Made by a program: the position numbers and the translations under genes
Shown here: positions 45,683-54,415 of the stretch, one piece after another
Layout of the letters: every line of letters starts with the position of its first letter
Numbering within the stretch: the first letter of the stretch is position 1
Source: Leifsonia virtsii
GTDB taxonomy: Bacteria > Actinomycetota > Actinomycetes > Actinomycetales > Microbacteriaceae
Assembly: GCF_030433675.1 (NCBI RefSeq)
Contig: NZ_JAROCB010000001.1
Coordinates: 803,333-867,332, forward strand
Reading direction: 5' to 3'
DNA length: 64,000 bases
Notes under the pieces: generated by a model
Seen by the model: only the letters and a program-made list of their open reading frames with translations
Told to the model about the DNA's origin: nothing
Database searches by the model: none

Positions 45683-45698
45683 ATTTCGTCATCGAAAT
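45683..45698. promoter_or_regulatory. Lrp/AsnC operator palindrome
   Basis: ATTTCG-TCAT-CGAAAT, a perfect 6-4-6 inverted repeat directly upstream of the -10 of the dehydrogenase gene and about 58 bp upstream of the AsnC start. The core ATTTC-N4-GAAAT also occurs at 20912-20925 in front of ald. Confidence 0.65.
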
Positions 45699-45743
45699 GG
45701 GCAAAATCGTGCGGAATCGCTTGCGGGGTGCCTCATCCACTGA

Positions 45744-45749
45744 CAGAAT
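45744..45749 (+). promoter_or_regulatory. Candidate -10 element of asnC-type gene
   Basis: CAGAAT, keeping the two most important bases (A2, T6), ends six bases before the ATG, so this gene is probably leaderless too. Confidence 0.5.
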
Positions 45750-45755
45750 CGCTCC

Positions 45756-46238
45756 ATGAGTACCCCTCGGGCGACGAACGGCCAGAAGGCTGCGGCGATC
45801 GATGACGTCTCCAAGGCGATCATCGAGCAACTGCAGGTGGACGGGCGCAAGTCCTATGCGGAGATCGGCAAGGCCGTCGGTCTCAGCGAGGCCGCTGTGC
45901 GCCAGCGCGTGCAGAAGCTGACCGAGTCGGGTGTGATGCAGATCGTGGCCGTGACCGACCCCATGCAGCTCGGCTTCTACCGGCAGGCGATGATCGGCGT
46001 GCGCTGCACGGGCGATACGCGTGCGGTGGCGGACAAGCTGGCGGCGATGCCCGCGGTGGACTACGTGGTGCTGACCGCGGGCACCTTCGACATCCTCGCC
46101 GAGGTGGTGTGCGAGAACGACCTCGACCTCATCACGATGCTCAACTCCGAGATCCGGACGCTGGAGGGCGTGCTCTCCACCGAGACGTTCGTGTATCTGA
46201 AACTCCACAAACAGTTCTACAACTGGGGAACGCGATAA
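45756..46238 (+). CDS. Lrp/AsnC-family transcriptional regulator
   Basis: 160 residues: an N-terminal helix-turn-helix (IIEQLQVDGRKSYAEIGKAVGLSEAAVRQRVQKL region, about 20-60) and a C-terminal RAM ligand-binding domain (about 75-150). It is two bases upstream of the aminotransferase gene and divergent from the aminobutyraldehyde dehydrogenase gene, so it should control the amine module in response to an amino acid or amine. A perfect palindrome in the intergenic space is its likely site. Confidence 0.92.
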   Translation: MSTPRATNGQKAAAIDDVSKAIIEQLQVDGRKSYAEIGKAVGLSEAAVRQRVQKLTESGVMQIVAVTDPMQLGFYRQAMIGVRCTGDTRAVADKLAAMPAVDYVVLTAGTFDILAEVVCENDLDLITMLNSEIRTLEGVLSTETFVYLKLHKQFYNWGTR

Positions 46239-46240
46239 CC

Positions 46241-47656
46241 ATGACGACAACCGTTGAAACGTTCGGCGAGCCCATCACGCCCGATGAGGCCGGCTTGCAG
46301 GCCAAGGCGCGCGACCACCTCTGGATGCACTTCGCACGCCAGTCGGTGATGGAGGACGGCCACGGCGTCCCCATCATCACGCGGGGCCAGGGCCACCACA
46401 TCTGGGACGACCACGGCAAGCAGTACATCGACGGCCTCTCCGGGCTGTTCGTCGTGAACGCCGGCCACGGCCGCAAGCGTCTCGCCGAGACCGCCGCGAA
46501 GCAGGCCGAGCAGCTCGCCTTCTTCCCGATCTGGTCCTACGCGCACCCGAACGCGATCGAGCTCGCCGACCGGCTGGCGTCCTACGCGCCGGGCGACCTC
46601 AACCGCGTCTTCTTCTCCACCGGCGGCGGCGAGGCGGTCGAGACCGCCTTCAAGCTGGCCAAGTACTACTGGAAGCTGCAGGGCAAGCCGACCAAGCACA
46701 AGGTGCTCTCCCGGGCCGTCGCCTACCACGGCACCCCGCAGGGCGCGCTGGCGATCACCGGCATCCCGGCCATGAAGGAGATGTTCGAGCCGCTGACCCC
46801 CGGCGGGTTCCGCGTCCCGAACACCAACTTCTACCGCGCGGGCGAGATGGGCGCCCCGACCGACGACGTCGAGGCCTTCGGCGTCTGGGCGGCGAACCGC
46901 ATCGAGGAGATGATCCAGTTCGAGGGTCCGGACACCGTCGCGGCGATCTTCCTCGAGCCGGTGCAGAACTCGGGCGGCTGCTTCCCGCCGCCTCCCGGCT
47001 ACTTCCAGCGCGTGCGCGAGATCTGCGACAAGTACGACGTGCTCATGGTCAGCGACGAGGTCATCTGCGCCTTCGGCCGCATCGGCCACATGTTCGCCTG
47101 CGACGAGTACGGCTACGTGCCCGACATGATCACCTGCGCGAAGGGCATGACGAGCGGCTACTCCCCCATCGGCGCGACGATCATCAGCGACCGGATCTAC
47201 GAGCCGTTCAAGCACGGCAACACGTCGTTCTACCACGGCTACACCTTCGGAGGTCACCCGGTCTCGGCCGCCGTGGCGCTGGAGAACCTCGACATCTTCG
47301 AGGAGGAGAAGCTCAACGAGCGCGTCCGCGAGAACTCGCCGCTGTTCCGCGCGGAGCTCGAGAAGCTGCTCGACCTGCCGATCGTCGGCGACGTCCGCGG
47401 CGCCGGCTACTTCTTCGGCATCGAGCTGGTGAAGGACAAGAACACCAAGGAGACCTTCGACGACGACGAGGCCGAGCGCCTGCTGCGCGGCTTCCTGTCG
47501 AAGGCCCTCTTCGACGCGGGCCTCTACTGCCGCGCCGACGACCGTGGCGACCCCGTCGTCCAGCTCGCGCCGCCGCTCACGATCGGCCCCGACGAGTTCG
47601 TCGAGATCCGGCAGATCCTGGAGTCGGTGCTGACCGAGGCCTCCAACCACCTGTAG
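46241..47656 (+). CDS. Class III aminotransferase (putrescine/omega-amine--pyruvate type)
   Basis: 471 residues, PLP enzyme. The cofactor Lys is in TCAKGMTSGYSPIGA; HFARQS near the N-terminus, FFSTGGGEAVETAFKLAKYYW, AYHGTPQGALAITG and DEVICAFGRIGHMF are family blocks. The SpuC-like sequence and its neighbours make putrescine (to 4-aminobutanal) with pyruvate as acceptor the best guess; other omega-amines or beta-alanine are possible. It is two bases downstream of the regulator stop and is presumably co-transcribed with it. Confidence 0.87.
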   Translation: MTTTVETFGEPITPDEAGLQAKARDHLWMHFARQSVMEDGHGVPIITRGQGHHIWDDHGKQYIDGLSGLFVVNAGHGRKRLAETAAKQAEQLAFFPIWSYAHPNAIELADRLASYAPGDLNRVFFSTGGGEAVETAFKLAKYYWKLQGKPTKHKVLSRAVAYHGTPQGALAITGIPAMKEMFEPLTPGGFRVPNTNFYRAGEMGAPTDDVEAFGVWAANRIEEMIQFEGPDTVAAIFLEPVQNSGGCFPPPPGYFQRVREICDKYDVLMVSDEVICAFGRIGHMFACDEYGYVPDMITCAKGMTSGYSPIGATIISDRIYEPFKHGNTSFYHGYTFGGHPVSAAVALENLDIFEEEKLNERVRENSPLFRAELEKLLDLPIVGDVRGAGYFFGIELVKDKNTKETFDDDEAERLLRGFLSKALFDAGLYCRADDRGDPVVQLAPPLTIGPDEFVEIRQILESVLTEASNHL

Positions 47657-47667
47657 GCCCCCGATCC

Positions 47668-47720
47668 ATGGGACGCAACACGCCGCACGACCCGAACGAA
47701 CGCGGCGTGTTGCGTCCCAT
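47668..47720. repeat. Intergenic inverted repeat D (19-bp perfect arms)
   Basis: Arms 47668-47686 and 47702-47720 with a 15-base loop. The right arm matches the right arm of repeat E (59722-59740) at 17 of 19 positions. It lies between two genes in the same direction, 20 bases before the next ATG, so it may attenuate read-through. Confidence 0.9.
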
Positions 47721-47739
47721 TGTTCTGTAGAGGAGCACC

Positions 47740-49128
47740 ATGGATTACCGTCAGGTCGGCTTCTGGTTCGACTCGATCGCGGAGCAGGAGGACGGCTTCC
47801 GCCCGCGCCCCGGGCTCGATGCCGACACGCAGGCCGACGTCGCGATCGTCGGCGCCGGGCTGACCGGGCTCTGGACGGCGTACTACCTCCAGGAGCGCGA
47901 CCCGTCGCTGAAGATCGTGCTGCTGGAGAAGGAGGTCGCCGGCTTCGGCGCCTCCGGACGCAACGGCGGCTGGTGCTCCGCGCTCTTCCCCTGGTCGGCG
48001 TCCAAGCTGGAGAAGCGGTACGGCTTCGACGCCGCGGTCGCGATGCGCCGCGCCATGGTCGGCACGGTGGACGAGGTCGGCCGGGTCGCCGAGGCGGAGG
48101 GCATCGAGATCGACTACGCCCGCGGCGGCACCGTCACCTTCGCCCGCACACGGCCGCAGCTCGACGCCGCGCGCGCCGAGTACGAGGAGTCGGAGCGTTA
48201 CGGCGTCGACGAGGTCGCCCTGTGGGGCACCGAGACCGTGCGGGAGCGCTTCGGCGCGCCGGACGCAGTGGCGGCGACGTTCACGCCCGCGTGCGCGCGC
48301 ATCCACCCGGCGAAGCTCGTGCGCGGCCTCGCCCGCGTGGTGGAGCGGCGCGGCGCCACGATCGCGGAGGGCACCGAGGTGCTCTCCTGGCGCGACGGCA
48401 CGGTCCGCGTACGGTCGCGCGGCTCCGACCGGCTGGTGCGGGCGGGCATCGTCGTCAACGCGACGGAAGGGTACGGCTCGCAGTTGCCGCAGGTCGGCCG
48501 CCGCATCCTGCCGCTCTACTCGCTGATGATCGCGACCGAGCCGCTGCCGGACGCGACCTGGAACCGCATCGGCCTCGAGCACGGGCAGACGTTCACCGAC
48601 TTCCGCAACCTGATCGTGTACGGGCAGCGGACCGCCGACAACCGGTTCGCGTTCGGCGGGCGCGGGGCGCGATACCACCTGGGGAGCGCCATCCACTCGT
48701 CGTACGACCGATCGCCGCGCGTGCGGCAGCACCTCATCCACACGCTGTTCGACCTGTTCCCGGATGCGGCGGGCGCGCGGATCACGCACCACTGGGGCGG
48801 CCCGCTCGGGGTGCCGCGCGACTGGCACGCGAGCGTCGGCGTCGACCGGCAGGCCAGAGAGGCCTGGGCGGGCGGCTACGTCGGCGACGGGCTGAGCACC
48901 ACGAACCTCGCCGGCCGCACCCTCGCCGACCTGATCACGGAGACGCGCACGGACCTCACGACGCTGCCGTGGGTCGGCCACCGCTCCCCGCGCTGGGAGC
49001 CGGAGCCGCTGCGCTTCGCCGGCGCGAACGCGGGATTGGTCGCGATGGAGTCGGCCGACCTGGAGGAGACGGTCACCCGCCGCCCCTCCGTCGTCTCCCG
49101 CGTCCTCGGCCCCCTCATCGGCCACTGA
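47740..49128 (+). CDS. FAD-dependent amine oxidoreductase (DAO family, PuuB/OrdL-like)
   Basis: 462 residues. The dinucleotide-binding motif GAGLTGLW (38-45) follows a short N-terminal extension, and GASGRNGGWCSALFPW is the hallmark of the gamma-glutamylputrescine oxidase group, with a Gly/Trp/Cys-rich flavin loop. The C-terminal block GYVGDGLSTTNLAGRTLADL closes the FAD site. It probably oxidises an amine or N-substituted amino acid from the same catabolic route. GAGGAG is upstream of the ATG. A glutamylputrescine synthetase is not present nearby, so the substrate is open. Confidence 0.85.
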   Translation: MDYRQVGFWFDSIAEQEDGFRPRPGLDADTQADVAIVGAGLTGLWTAYYLQERDPSLKIVLLEKEVAGFGASGRNGGWCSALFPWSASKLEKRYGFDAAVAMRRAMVGTVDEVGRVAEAEGIEIDYARGGTVTFARTRPQLDAARAEYEESERYGVDEVALWGTETVRERFGAPDAVAATFTPACARIHPAKLVRGLARVVERRGATIAEGTEVLSWRDGTVRVRSRGSDRLVRAGIVVNATEGYGSQLPQVGRRILPLYSLMIATEPLPDATWNRIGLEHGQTFTDFRNLIVYGQRTADNRFAFGGRGARYHLGSAIHSSYDRSPRVRQHLIHTLFDLFPDAAGARITHHWGGPLGVPRDWHASVGVDRQAREAWAGGYVGDGLSTTNLAGRTLADLITETRTDLTTLPWVGHRSPRWEPEPLRFAGANAGLVAMESADLEETVTRRPSVVSRVLGPLIGH

Positions 49129-49145
49129 CCGGGGCAGACGCAGAA

Positions 49146-49179
49146 GAGGGGGTCCCGGCCGAGTGGCCGGGACCCCCTC
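49146..49179. terminator. Bidirectional hairpin terminator
   Basis: Perfect 15-bp G/C-rich stem (49146-49160 with 49165-49179) and a GAGT loop between the convergent FAD oxidoreductase and YceI genes. Confidence 0.75.
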
Positions 49180-49194
49180 CCACGCTGGCGCGGG

Positions 49195-49746
49195 TCAGGC
49201 CTGGTTGAGGACCGCCTGCAGCTCGAGCGTGATGGTGACCTCGTCGCCGAGGAGCATGCCGCCGGTCTCGAGCGCGGCGTTGTAGGTGAGGCCGAAGTCC
49301 TCGCGGTTGATCTTGGTCTTCGCGGTCGCGCCGGCCTTGTAGTTGCCGTACGGGTCCTGGCCGAAGCCGCCGAAGTCGAACTCGAAGGTCACCGGCTTGG
49401 TGACGCCCTTGATCGTCAGGTCGCCGTCGACGAGGAACTCGCCGTCCTCGTGGCGCACACCGGTCGAGACGAAGTCGATGGTCGGGTGCTCCTCGGCGAG
49501 GAAGAAGTCGCCGGTGCGGAGGTGGGCGTCGCGGTTCTTGTCCTTGGTGTTGATGGACGCGACGTCGGCCTTGGCGGTGACCTTCGACTCCAGCGGGTTC
49601 TCGGCGGTGACGAAGGTGGCGTCGAAGTTCTCGAACACACCCTTCACCTTGCTGATCATCAGGTGGCGGATGCTGAAACCGACCTCGCTGTGGGTGGGGT
49701 CGATGGTCCAGGTGCCTGCTTTGTAGCCGGGGATCTCGATGGTCAC
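49195..49746 (-). CDS. YceI-family lipid-binding protein
   Basis: 183 residues forming the YceI lipocalin-like barrel: GTWTIDPTHSEVGFSIRHLMISKVKG, FFLAEEHPTIDFVSTGV, DLTIKGVTKPVTFEFDFGG and KINREDFGLTYNAALETGG. Members bind polyprenoid or fatty amide ligands. There is no signal peptide, so the protein should be cytoplasmic. AAGGAG six bases before the GTG at 49746 supports the start. It follows the GH3 gene but with a 113-bp gap that may hold its promoter. Confidence 0.92.
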   Translation of the reverse strand: MTIEIPGYKAGTWTIDPTHSEVGFSIRHLMISKVKGVFENFDATFVTAENPLESKVTAKADVASINTKDKNRDAHLRTGDFFLAEEHPTIDFVSTGVRHEDGEFLVDGDLTIKGVTKPVTFEFDFGGFGQDPYGNYKAGATAKTKINREDFGLTYNAALETGGMLLGDEVTITLELQAVLNQA

Positions 49747-49859
49747 GCTTGTCTCCTTCAAAGAATGTGCCCGCGGTGTGGCCGGTCCACCCGCGCGTCG
49801 AATACATGCAAGCGCATCGAATCCCGGTCTATTCCGCAAATCCGAAAAAAGTTGACGCG

Positions 49860-51050
49860 TCACTCTTTCGGCGCGAGCGAGTGCCGCAGCGTGAGCAGCT
49901 TCCTGGCCTGAGCGTCGACCTGGGCGGCCGGGATGCGGCCGTCGGCCACCGCCGCGGTGACGGCGTCGATCATCGCGCCCGGGTCCACTCCGGCGCCCTG
50001 CACCATGAGCACCATCGTGTTGCCCGCGGCCACCGCGGCGACCGCGTTGGCGCCCGGGTCCTGGTACTGCGGCAGGCCGGTGTCCTGCAGCATCCGCAGG
50101 TCGTCGGTGATCGAGACGCCGCGGAAGCCCAGCCGGTCGGTCAGGATGCGGTGCCAGGCCGCCGACAGCGACGCCGGCTGCGCATCCACCCCGCTGTAGA
50201 CGAGGTGCCCGAACATGACCAGGTCGGCGCCCGCGTCGACGCCCGCGCGGAACGACGGCTCGTCCTGCGCGCCGAACCGGCCGAGGTCGATCGCCGCAGT
50301 GGGCACGGTCAGGTGCGAGTCGGCGTCGGTCTCGCCGTGGCCCGGGAAGTGCTTGAGCGTGCTGAGGACGACGCCCTTCTGCCCGGCGACGGAGGCGGCG
50401 ACCCGCTCGGCGGCCGACGCCGGGTCGGTGCCGAGCACCCGGTCGGAGATGAACGACGACGGGTCGGCGGTGACGTCGGCGACCGTCCCGAAGTTCACCG
50501 TGATGCCCACCTGCTTCAGCAGCTGCGCGCGCTGCGCGAACGCCTGCTTCGTGGCCTCCGGAGGCTGCGACCGCAGCTGCACCGCACCGGGACCGCTGTC
50601 CCACGGCAGCCGGGTGACGTCGCCGCCCTCCTCGTCGATGCCGACCAGCGGCGGCAGCGACGGGTCGGACGCCCGGGTGGCGGCCGTCTCGGCCGCGAGG
50701 GCGTCCGGCGTCGCCGGGATGTTGTCGCCCATCAGGATGATGCCGCCGAGCCCGTACCGGTCGACGAAGCCGCGCAGGGCCGCCGGATCGGTTCCGGGCG
50801 CGTGCAGCATGAACAGGCTCGCGACCTTCTGGCGGAGGGTCATGTTGCGCAGCCGCGCGTCCACGTACGCCGCGGCGGGGTCGGCGGTCGGCGCCGGCGT
50901 GGCCGAGGGAGACGGGGACGCGCCTGTGCCGCTCACGCCCGCCCGTGGCGCCGCCGCGCCGCCACCGGTGCAGCCGGCCACCGCGAGGGCCACGAGGGCC
51001 GCCGTGGTCAGCGCGAGCGCGCGCAACGGACGGAAGGGACGGGAGCGCAT
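49860..51050 (-). CDS. GH3 beta-N-acetylhexosaminidase-like lipoprotein (NagZ type)
   Basis: 396 residues. Signal with lipobox VAGC, a Ser/Pro/Thr linker, then a GH3 catalytic barrel: KHFPGHGETDADSH (the NagZ His/Asp dyad motif), LPPLVGIDEEGGDVTRL and the nucleophile Asp in VSITDDLRM. NagZ enzymes remove GlcNAc from peptidoglycan fragments; the lipid anchor places this one outside the membrane, as in other Gram-positives. It has its own leaderless promoter 16 bases behind the sugar ABC operon, so it may act independently of maltodextrin uptake. Confidence 0.88.
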   Translation of the reverse strand: MRSRPFRPLRALALTTAALVALAVAGCTGGGAAAPRAGVSGTGASPSPSATPAPTADPAAAYVDARLRNMTLRQKVASLFMLHAPGTDPAALRGFVDRYGLGGIILMGDNIPATPDALAAETAATRASDPSLPPLVGIDEEGGDVTRLPWDSGPGAVQLRSQPPEATKQAFAQRAQLLKQVGITVNFGTVADVTADPSSFISDRVLGTDPASAAERVAASVAGQKGVVLSTLKHFPGHGETDADSHLTVPTAAIDLGRFGAQDEPSFRAGVDAGADLVMFGHLVYSGVDAQPASLSAAWHRILTDRLGFRGVSITDDLRMLQDTGLPQYQDPGANAVAAVAAGNTMVLMVQGAGVDPGAMIDAVTAAVADGRIPAAQVDAQARKLLTLRHSLAPKE

Positions 51051-51056
51051 CCCCCG

Positions 51057-51062
51057 ATCGTA
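51057..51062 (-). promoter_or_regulatory. -10 element of leaderless GH3 gene
   Basis: TACGAT on the minus strand, CGGGGG, then the ATG at 51050. It falls between the stop of the preceding permease gene and the GH3 start. Confidence 0.65.
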
Positions 51063-51066
51063 GACG

Positions 51067-52071
51067 TCAGCCCTTGACGGCTCCTCCGAGCCCGGCGCTG
51101 CGCAGGAACAGCCCCTGGAACACCAGGAACAGCGCGATCGGGATGAGCGTCGAGATCGCGAGCGCCGCCAGGTACACGTCGAGCTGGATCGCCGCCTGCA
51201 GCGTGGGCAGCCGCACCGACAGCGGCTGGATGGCCGGGTCGCGCAGCACGAGCAGCGGCCACAGGTAGTCCTTCCACGCCGCGATGATGGCGAACACCGA
51301 CACGACCCCGAGGATCGGCTTCGACATCGGCAGCACGATCGACCAGAACAGCCGGAACGGCCCTGCCCCGTCCGTCCGCGCCGCCTCGAACACCTCGCGC
51401 GGCAGGTTGTCGAAGAACCGCTTCACCAGCACCACGTTGAACGCGCTCGCCCCCGCCGGCAGCCACACCGCCCAGAACGTGTTGATGAGGGTGGTCCCGA
51501 GCAGCGGCGGGTTCAGGATGGTGAGGTACAGGGGCACGAGCAGCACCACCGACGGCACGAAGAGCGTCGTGAGGATGAGTCCGTACAGCACGCGACCGTA
51601 GGCGGGCCGCAGCACGCTGAGCGCGTAGCCGGCGGTCGTCGCGACGATCAGCTGGGCGGCCCACGACCCGGCCGCGACCCAGATCGTGTTCACGAACTGC
51701 ACGTCGATGTGGACGGTCGACCACGCGGTGGACAGGTTGGCCCAGTCCACGCCGTGCGGGAACAGCGCCATCGGTGTGCGCAAGGTGTCCTCCGTCGGCG
51801 TGATCGCCGACTTGGCGAGCCACAGCAGCGGCCCGAGCCCCACGACGACGAGCACGAGCAGCAGCGCACCGTGGATGACTCGGGTGCTCCAGCGCACACC
51901 GGGCTTCCGGCGGTCGGAGGGCGACAGGATGCCGCGCTCCCCCTCGTCCCTCCGCGGCCGCCTGCGCCGCCGGCCGGGCCGCGGCGGACGTCCGCCCTCC
52001 GCGGCGACAGCGGTGAGCAGCTCCTGGGTCTCGGGGGCCGCTTCGCGGGGAAGCTCGGTGGAGGTGGTCAA
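51067..52071 (-). CDS. Sugar ABC permease (MalG-like)
   Basis: 334 residues. The long charged, Arg/Pro-rich N-terminus (about 1-45) is unusual; six helices follow, with the EAA loop EAARTDGAGPFRLFWSIVLP. The only start consistent with the frame is a TTG that overlaps the malF-like stop as TTGA; a later in-frame start would remove much of the tail. It forms the carbohydrate channel with the next permease. No ATPase is encoded here, so a shared MsiK-type ATPase is expected. Confidence 0.82.
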   Translation of the reverse strand: MTTSTELPREAAPETQELLTAVAAEGGRPPRPGRRRRRPRRDEGERGILSPSDRRKPGVRWSTRVIHGALLLVLVVVGLGPLLWLAKSAITPTEDTLRTPMALFPHGVDWANLSTAWSTVHIDVQFVNTIWVAAGSWAAQLIVATTAGYALSVLRPAYGRVLYGLILTTLFVPSVVLLVPLYLTILNPPLLGTTLINTFWAVWLPAGASAFNVVLVKRFFDNLPREVFEAARTDGAGPFRLFWSIVLPMSKPILGVVSVFAIIAAWKDYLWPLLVLRDPAIQPLSVRLPTLQAAIQLDVYLAALAISTLIPIALFLVFQGLFLRSAGLGGAVKG

Positions 52072-53003
52072 TTCTGGCTCCAGGACTTGGTGAGGCGGAA
52101 GTACACGAGCGACAGCACGGCGAGGAACGCCGCCAGCATGAGGCTGAGCGCGGTGGCGGCGCCGTAGTCGCCGCCGAGCGAGTTCTGGAACGCGTACCGG
52201 TAGATCAGCAGCAGGATGGTGACCGTCGAGTCGACCGGGCCGCCTCCCGTGAACAGGAACGGCTCGAGGAAGACCTGCGCCGTGCCGATGATCTGCAGGA
52301 TGAGGGTGATGAGCAGCACGCTGCGCAGCTGCGGCAGCGTGACGTGCCACACCTTCTGCCAGATGCCCGCGCCGTCCACCTCGGCCGCGTCGTACAGCTC
52401 GGGCGCGACGCCGGTGATCGCGGCCAGGTAGATGATGATCGTTCCGCCGGCCGCCGCCCAGGTCGCCTCGACGACGAGCGACGGCATCGCCTGCACGGCC
52501 GACTGGATCCACGGCTGCGGCGGGATGCCGACCCAGCCGAGGATCGTGTTGAAGACGCCGTCCGGCCGGGCGTCGTAGAAGAACTTCCACAGCAGCACCG
52601 CGACGACCGGCGGCACGACGACCGGCAGGTAGGCGAGGGCGCTGTACAGACCCCTCGCCCGCTTCACCTCGCTCATCAGCACGGCCGCGACGAGCGGGAT
52701 CGGGTAGCCGAGCAGCAGCGCCAGGAGGGCGAACCAGGCGGTGTTGCCGACGGCCGTCCAGAACAGCGGGTCGTTCACCACCTGCACGAAGTTGTCCCAG
52801 CCGACCCACGTGGGCGCGCTCACCAGGTTGGTGTGCTGGAAGCTCATCACGACGCTGCGCACGATCGGCCACCAGGAGAACACCCCGAAGATGACGAGCA
52901 TGGGCAGCAGGAAAAGCAGGGTGCTGAGCCCCCCGCCGCGCACCCAGGTGAGGGGTGTGCGGCGGGGGCGCGTCAGCGTTCGATCGGGTGCGGTCACGGT
53001 CAC
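52068..53003 (-). CDS. Sugar ABC permease (MalF-like)
   Basis: 311 residues with six membrane helices, beginning with LLFLLPMLVIFGVFSWWPIVRS and including the coupling loop YDAAEVDGAGIWQKVWHVTLP. The GTG start overlaps the binding-protein stop (GTGA). It lies in the order GH13, binding protein, MalF-like, MalG-like, a typical CUT1 oligosaccharide importer without a dedicated ATPase. Confidence 0.88.
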   Translation of the reverse strand: MTVTAPDRTLTRPRRTPLTWVRGGGLSTLLFLLPMLVIFGVFSWWPIVRSVVMSFQHTNLVSAPTWVGWDNFVQVVNDPLFWTAVGNTAWFALLALLLGYPIPLVAAVLMSEVKRARGLYSALAYLPVVVPPVVAVLLWKFFYDARPDGVFNTILGWVGIPPQPWIQSAVQAMPSLVVEATWAAAGGTIIIYLAAITGVAPELYDAAEVDGAGIWQKVWHVTLPQLRSVLLITLILQIIGTAQVFLEPFLFTGGGPVDSTVTILLLIYRYAFQNSLGGDYGAATALSLMLAAFLAVLSLVYFRLTKSWSQN

Positions 53004-54376
53004 TTGTCCGCGTCGACGAGCTTCTGGATGTCGCTGTCGACCTTGGCGAGCAGCTGGTCGATGTTCGCGTTCTTGTCCGTCAGCACGGCCTGGACGACCG
53101 AGTCGAGCGCGCCGTACAGCTCCTGCGTGTGCTTGTTCGGCTCCGGGATCAGGTTGGCGTCGAAGATCTTGTCGGTGAACGTGGACACGTTCTCCTGCGG
53201 CACGTTGATCTCGCCCTTGATCCACTCCATGTTCTGGTCGTAGGTGGCCTTGTCGAACACGGGAAGGGTGGGGACGCCCACCGGCTGACCCGACTTCACC
53301 AGCACCTTCGCGTCGGCGACGGCCTGATCCTTGTTGAGCAGCTTCTGCATGTAGTAGAAGTCGATCCACTTCACCGCGGCCTCCTTCTGGGCCTGCGACG
53401 ACTTGGGGCTGACCGCCGCGACGTTGCCGCCGCCCAGCACCCCGGCCTGCTTGTCGGACGTGTCGACCGGCAGCATCGTCAGCCCGTAGTTCTTCGGGTC
53501 GACGGCGTTCTGCTGCACGAGCGAGGTGAGCACGTCGGAGCCGGACGGGTACATCGCGATCTGGCCGGCTCCGAACGCCTGGTTGATGCCGCTCCAGTCG
53601 AGCAGGAAGTTGCTGCCGACGGAGTTGTCCTCCCAGCGGAGGTCGTGCAGCCACTGCAGGGCCTCCTTGGTCACCGGGTTGTCCGTCGTGACCTTGGTCT
53701 TGCCGCCCTCGGTGGTCTCCATGCGGCCGCCGCGCGAGTACACGGTGGTGGTGAGCTCCCAGCCGCCGGTGTTGCCCTGCGTCATCTGCATGTAGCCCGC
53801 GACGCCCGGCACCTTCTCGGAGATGGTCTTCGCCGCCTGGCGCACCTCGTCCCAGGTCGTCGGCGGCTTGTCCGGGTCGAGCCCCGCCTTCTGGAAGATC
53901 TCCCGGTTGTACGAGAGCCCCATCGCGTACGGGCCGTACGGGATGCCGTAGATCTTGTCGCCCGACTTGGCGACCGCGAGCACGTTCTCGTTGAACTTGT
54001 CCGCGTACGGCAGCTTCTTCACCTCGGCGGTGATGTCGGCGAGCTGGCCGGCCTGGAGCAGCGACTGGGAGTCGGTGAACGGCACGTTGAAGACGTCCGG
54101 GAGGGTGCCGCCCGCGAGCTGGGTCGCGAACGTGGGACCCGTCCACTGGTACTCCTCGGACTTCACGACGATGTCCGGGTTGGCCTTCTCGAACTCCTTC
54201 ACCCGGTCGTCGAACGCCTTGAACGCGGCCTTGTCGCTGCCCGGGATGAGGCTCGCGACGGTGATGTGGACCTTGCCGTCGTTCGCGTCTCCTCCGGCGG
54301 ACGAGCAGCCCGCGAGCAGGCCGACGCCGGCGAGGGTGACCGCCGCGACCGCGGCGATCCTTCGTGGTGACTTCAT
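53000..54376 (-). CDS. Sugar ABC substrate-binding lipoprotein (CUT1 family)
   Basis: 458 residues. Lipoprotein signal with lipobox LAGC (about residue 24), then a two-lobed binding fold with DIVVKSEEYQWTGPTFATQLAGGTLPDVF-type sequence and YGIPYGPYAMGLSYNREIF. CUT1 proteins bind maltodextrins or other oligosaccharides; co-location with an alpha-glucosidase favours an alpha-glucoside. AAAGG stands eight bases before the ATG. It is the first ABC gene after the GH13 gene, 39 bases downstream. Confidence 0.9.
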   Translation of the reverse strand: MKSPRRIAAVAAVTLAGVGLLAGCSSAGGDANDGKVHITVASLIPGSDKAAFKAFDDRVKEFEKANPDIVVKSEEYQWTGPTFATQLAGGTLPDVFNVPFTDSQSLLQAGQLADITAEVKKLPYADKFNENVLAVAKSGDKIYGIPYGPYAMGLSYNREIFQKAGLDPDKPPTTWDEVRQAAKTISEKVPGVAGYMQMTQGNTGGWELTTTVYSRGGRMETTEGGKTKVTTDNPVTKEALQWLHDLRWEDNSVGSNFLLDWSGINQAFGAGQIAMYPSGSDVLTSLVQQNAVDPKNYGLTMLPVDTSDKQAGVLGGGNVAAVSPKSSQAQKEAAVKWIDFYYMQKLLNKDQAVADAKVLVKSGQPVGVPTLPVFDKATYDQNMEWIKGEINVPQENVSTFTDKIFDANLIPEPNKHTQELYGALDSVVQAVLTDKNANIDQLLAKVDSDIQKLVDADK

Positions 54377-54415
54377 TGTCTGGACCTTTCGAGTGTGATG
54401 CGTGGATGGTGCGAT

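Noticed and set aside
49839-49859. Intrinsic terminator of the GH3 gene (TGACGCGTCA next to a run of six T on the minus strand)
   Set aside because: The palindrome has no loop and only five base pairs, and part of it overlaps the stop codon; a stable hairpin is unlikely.
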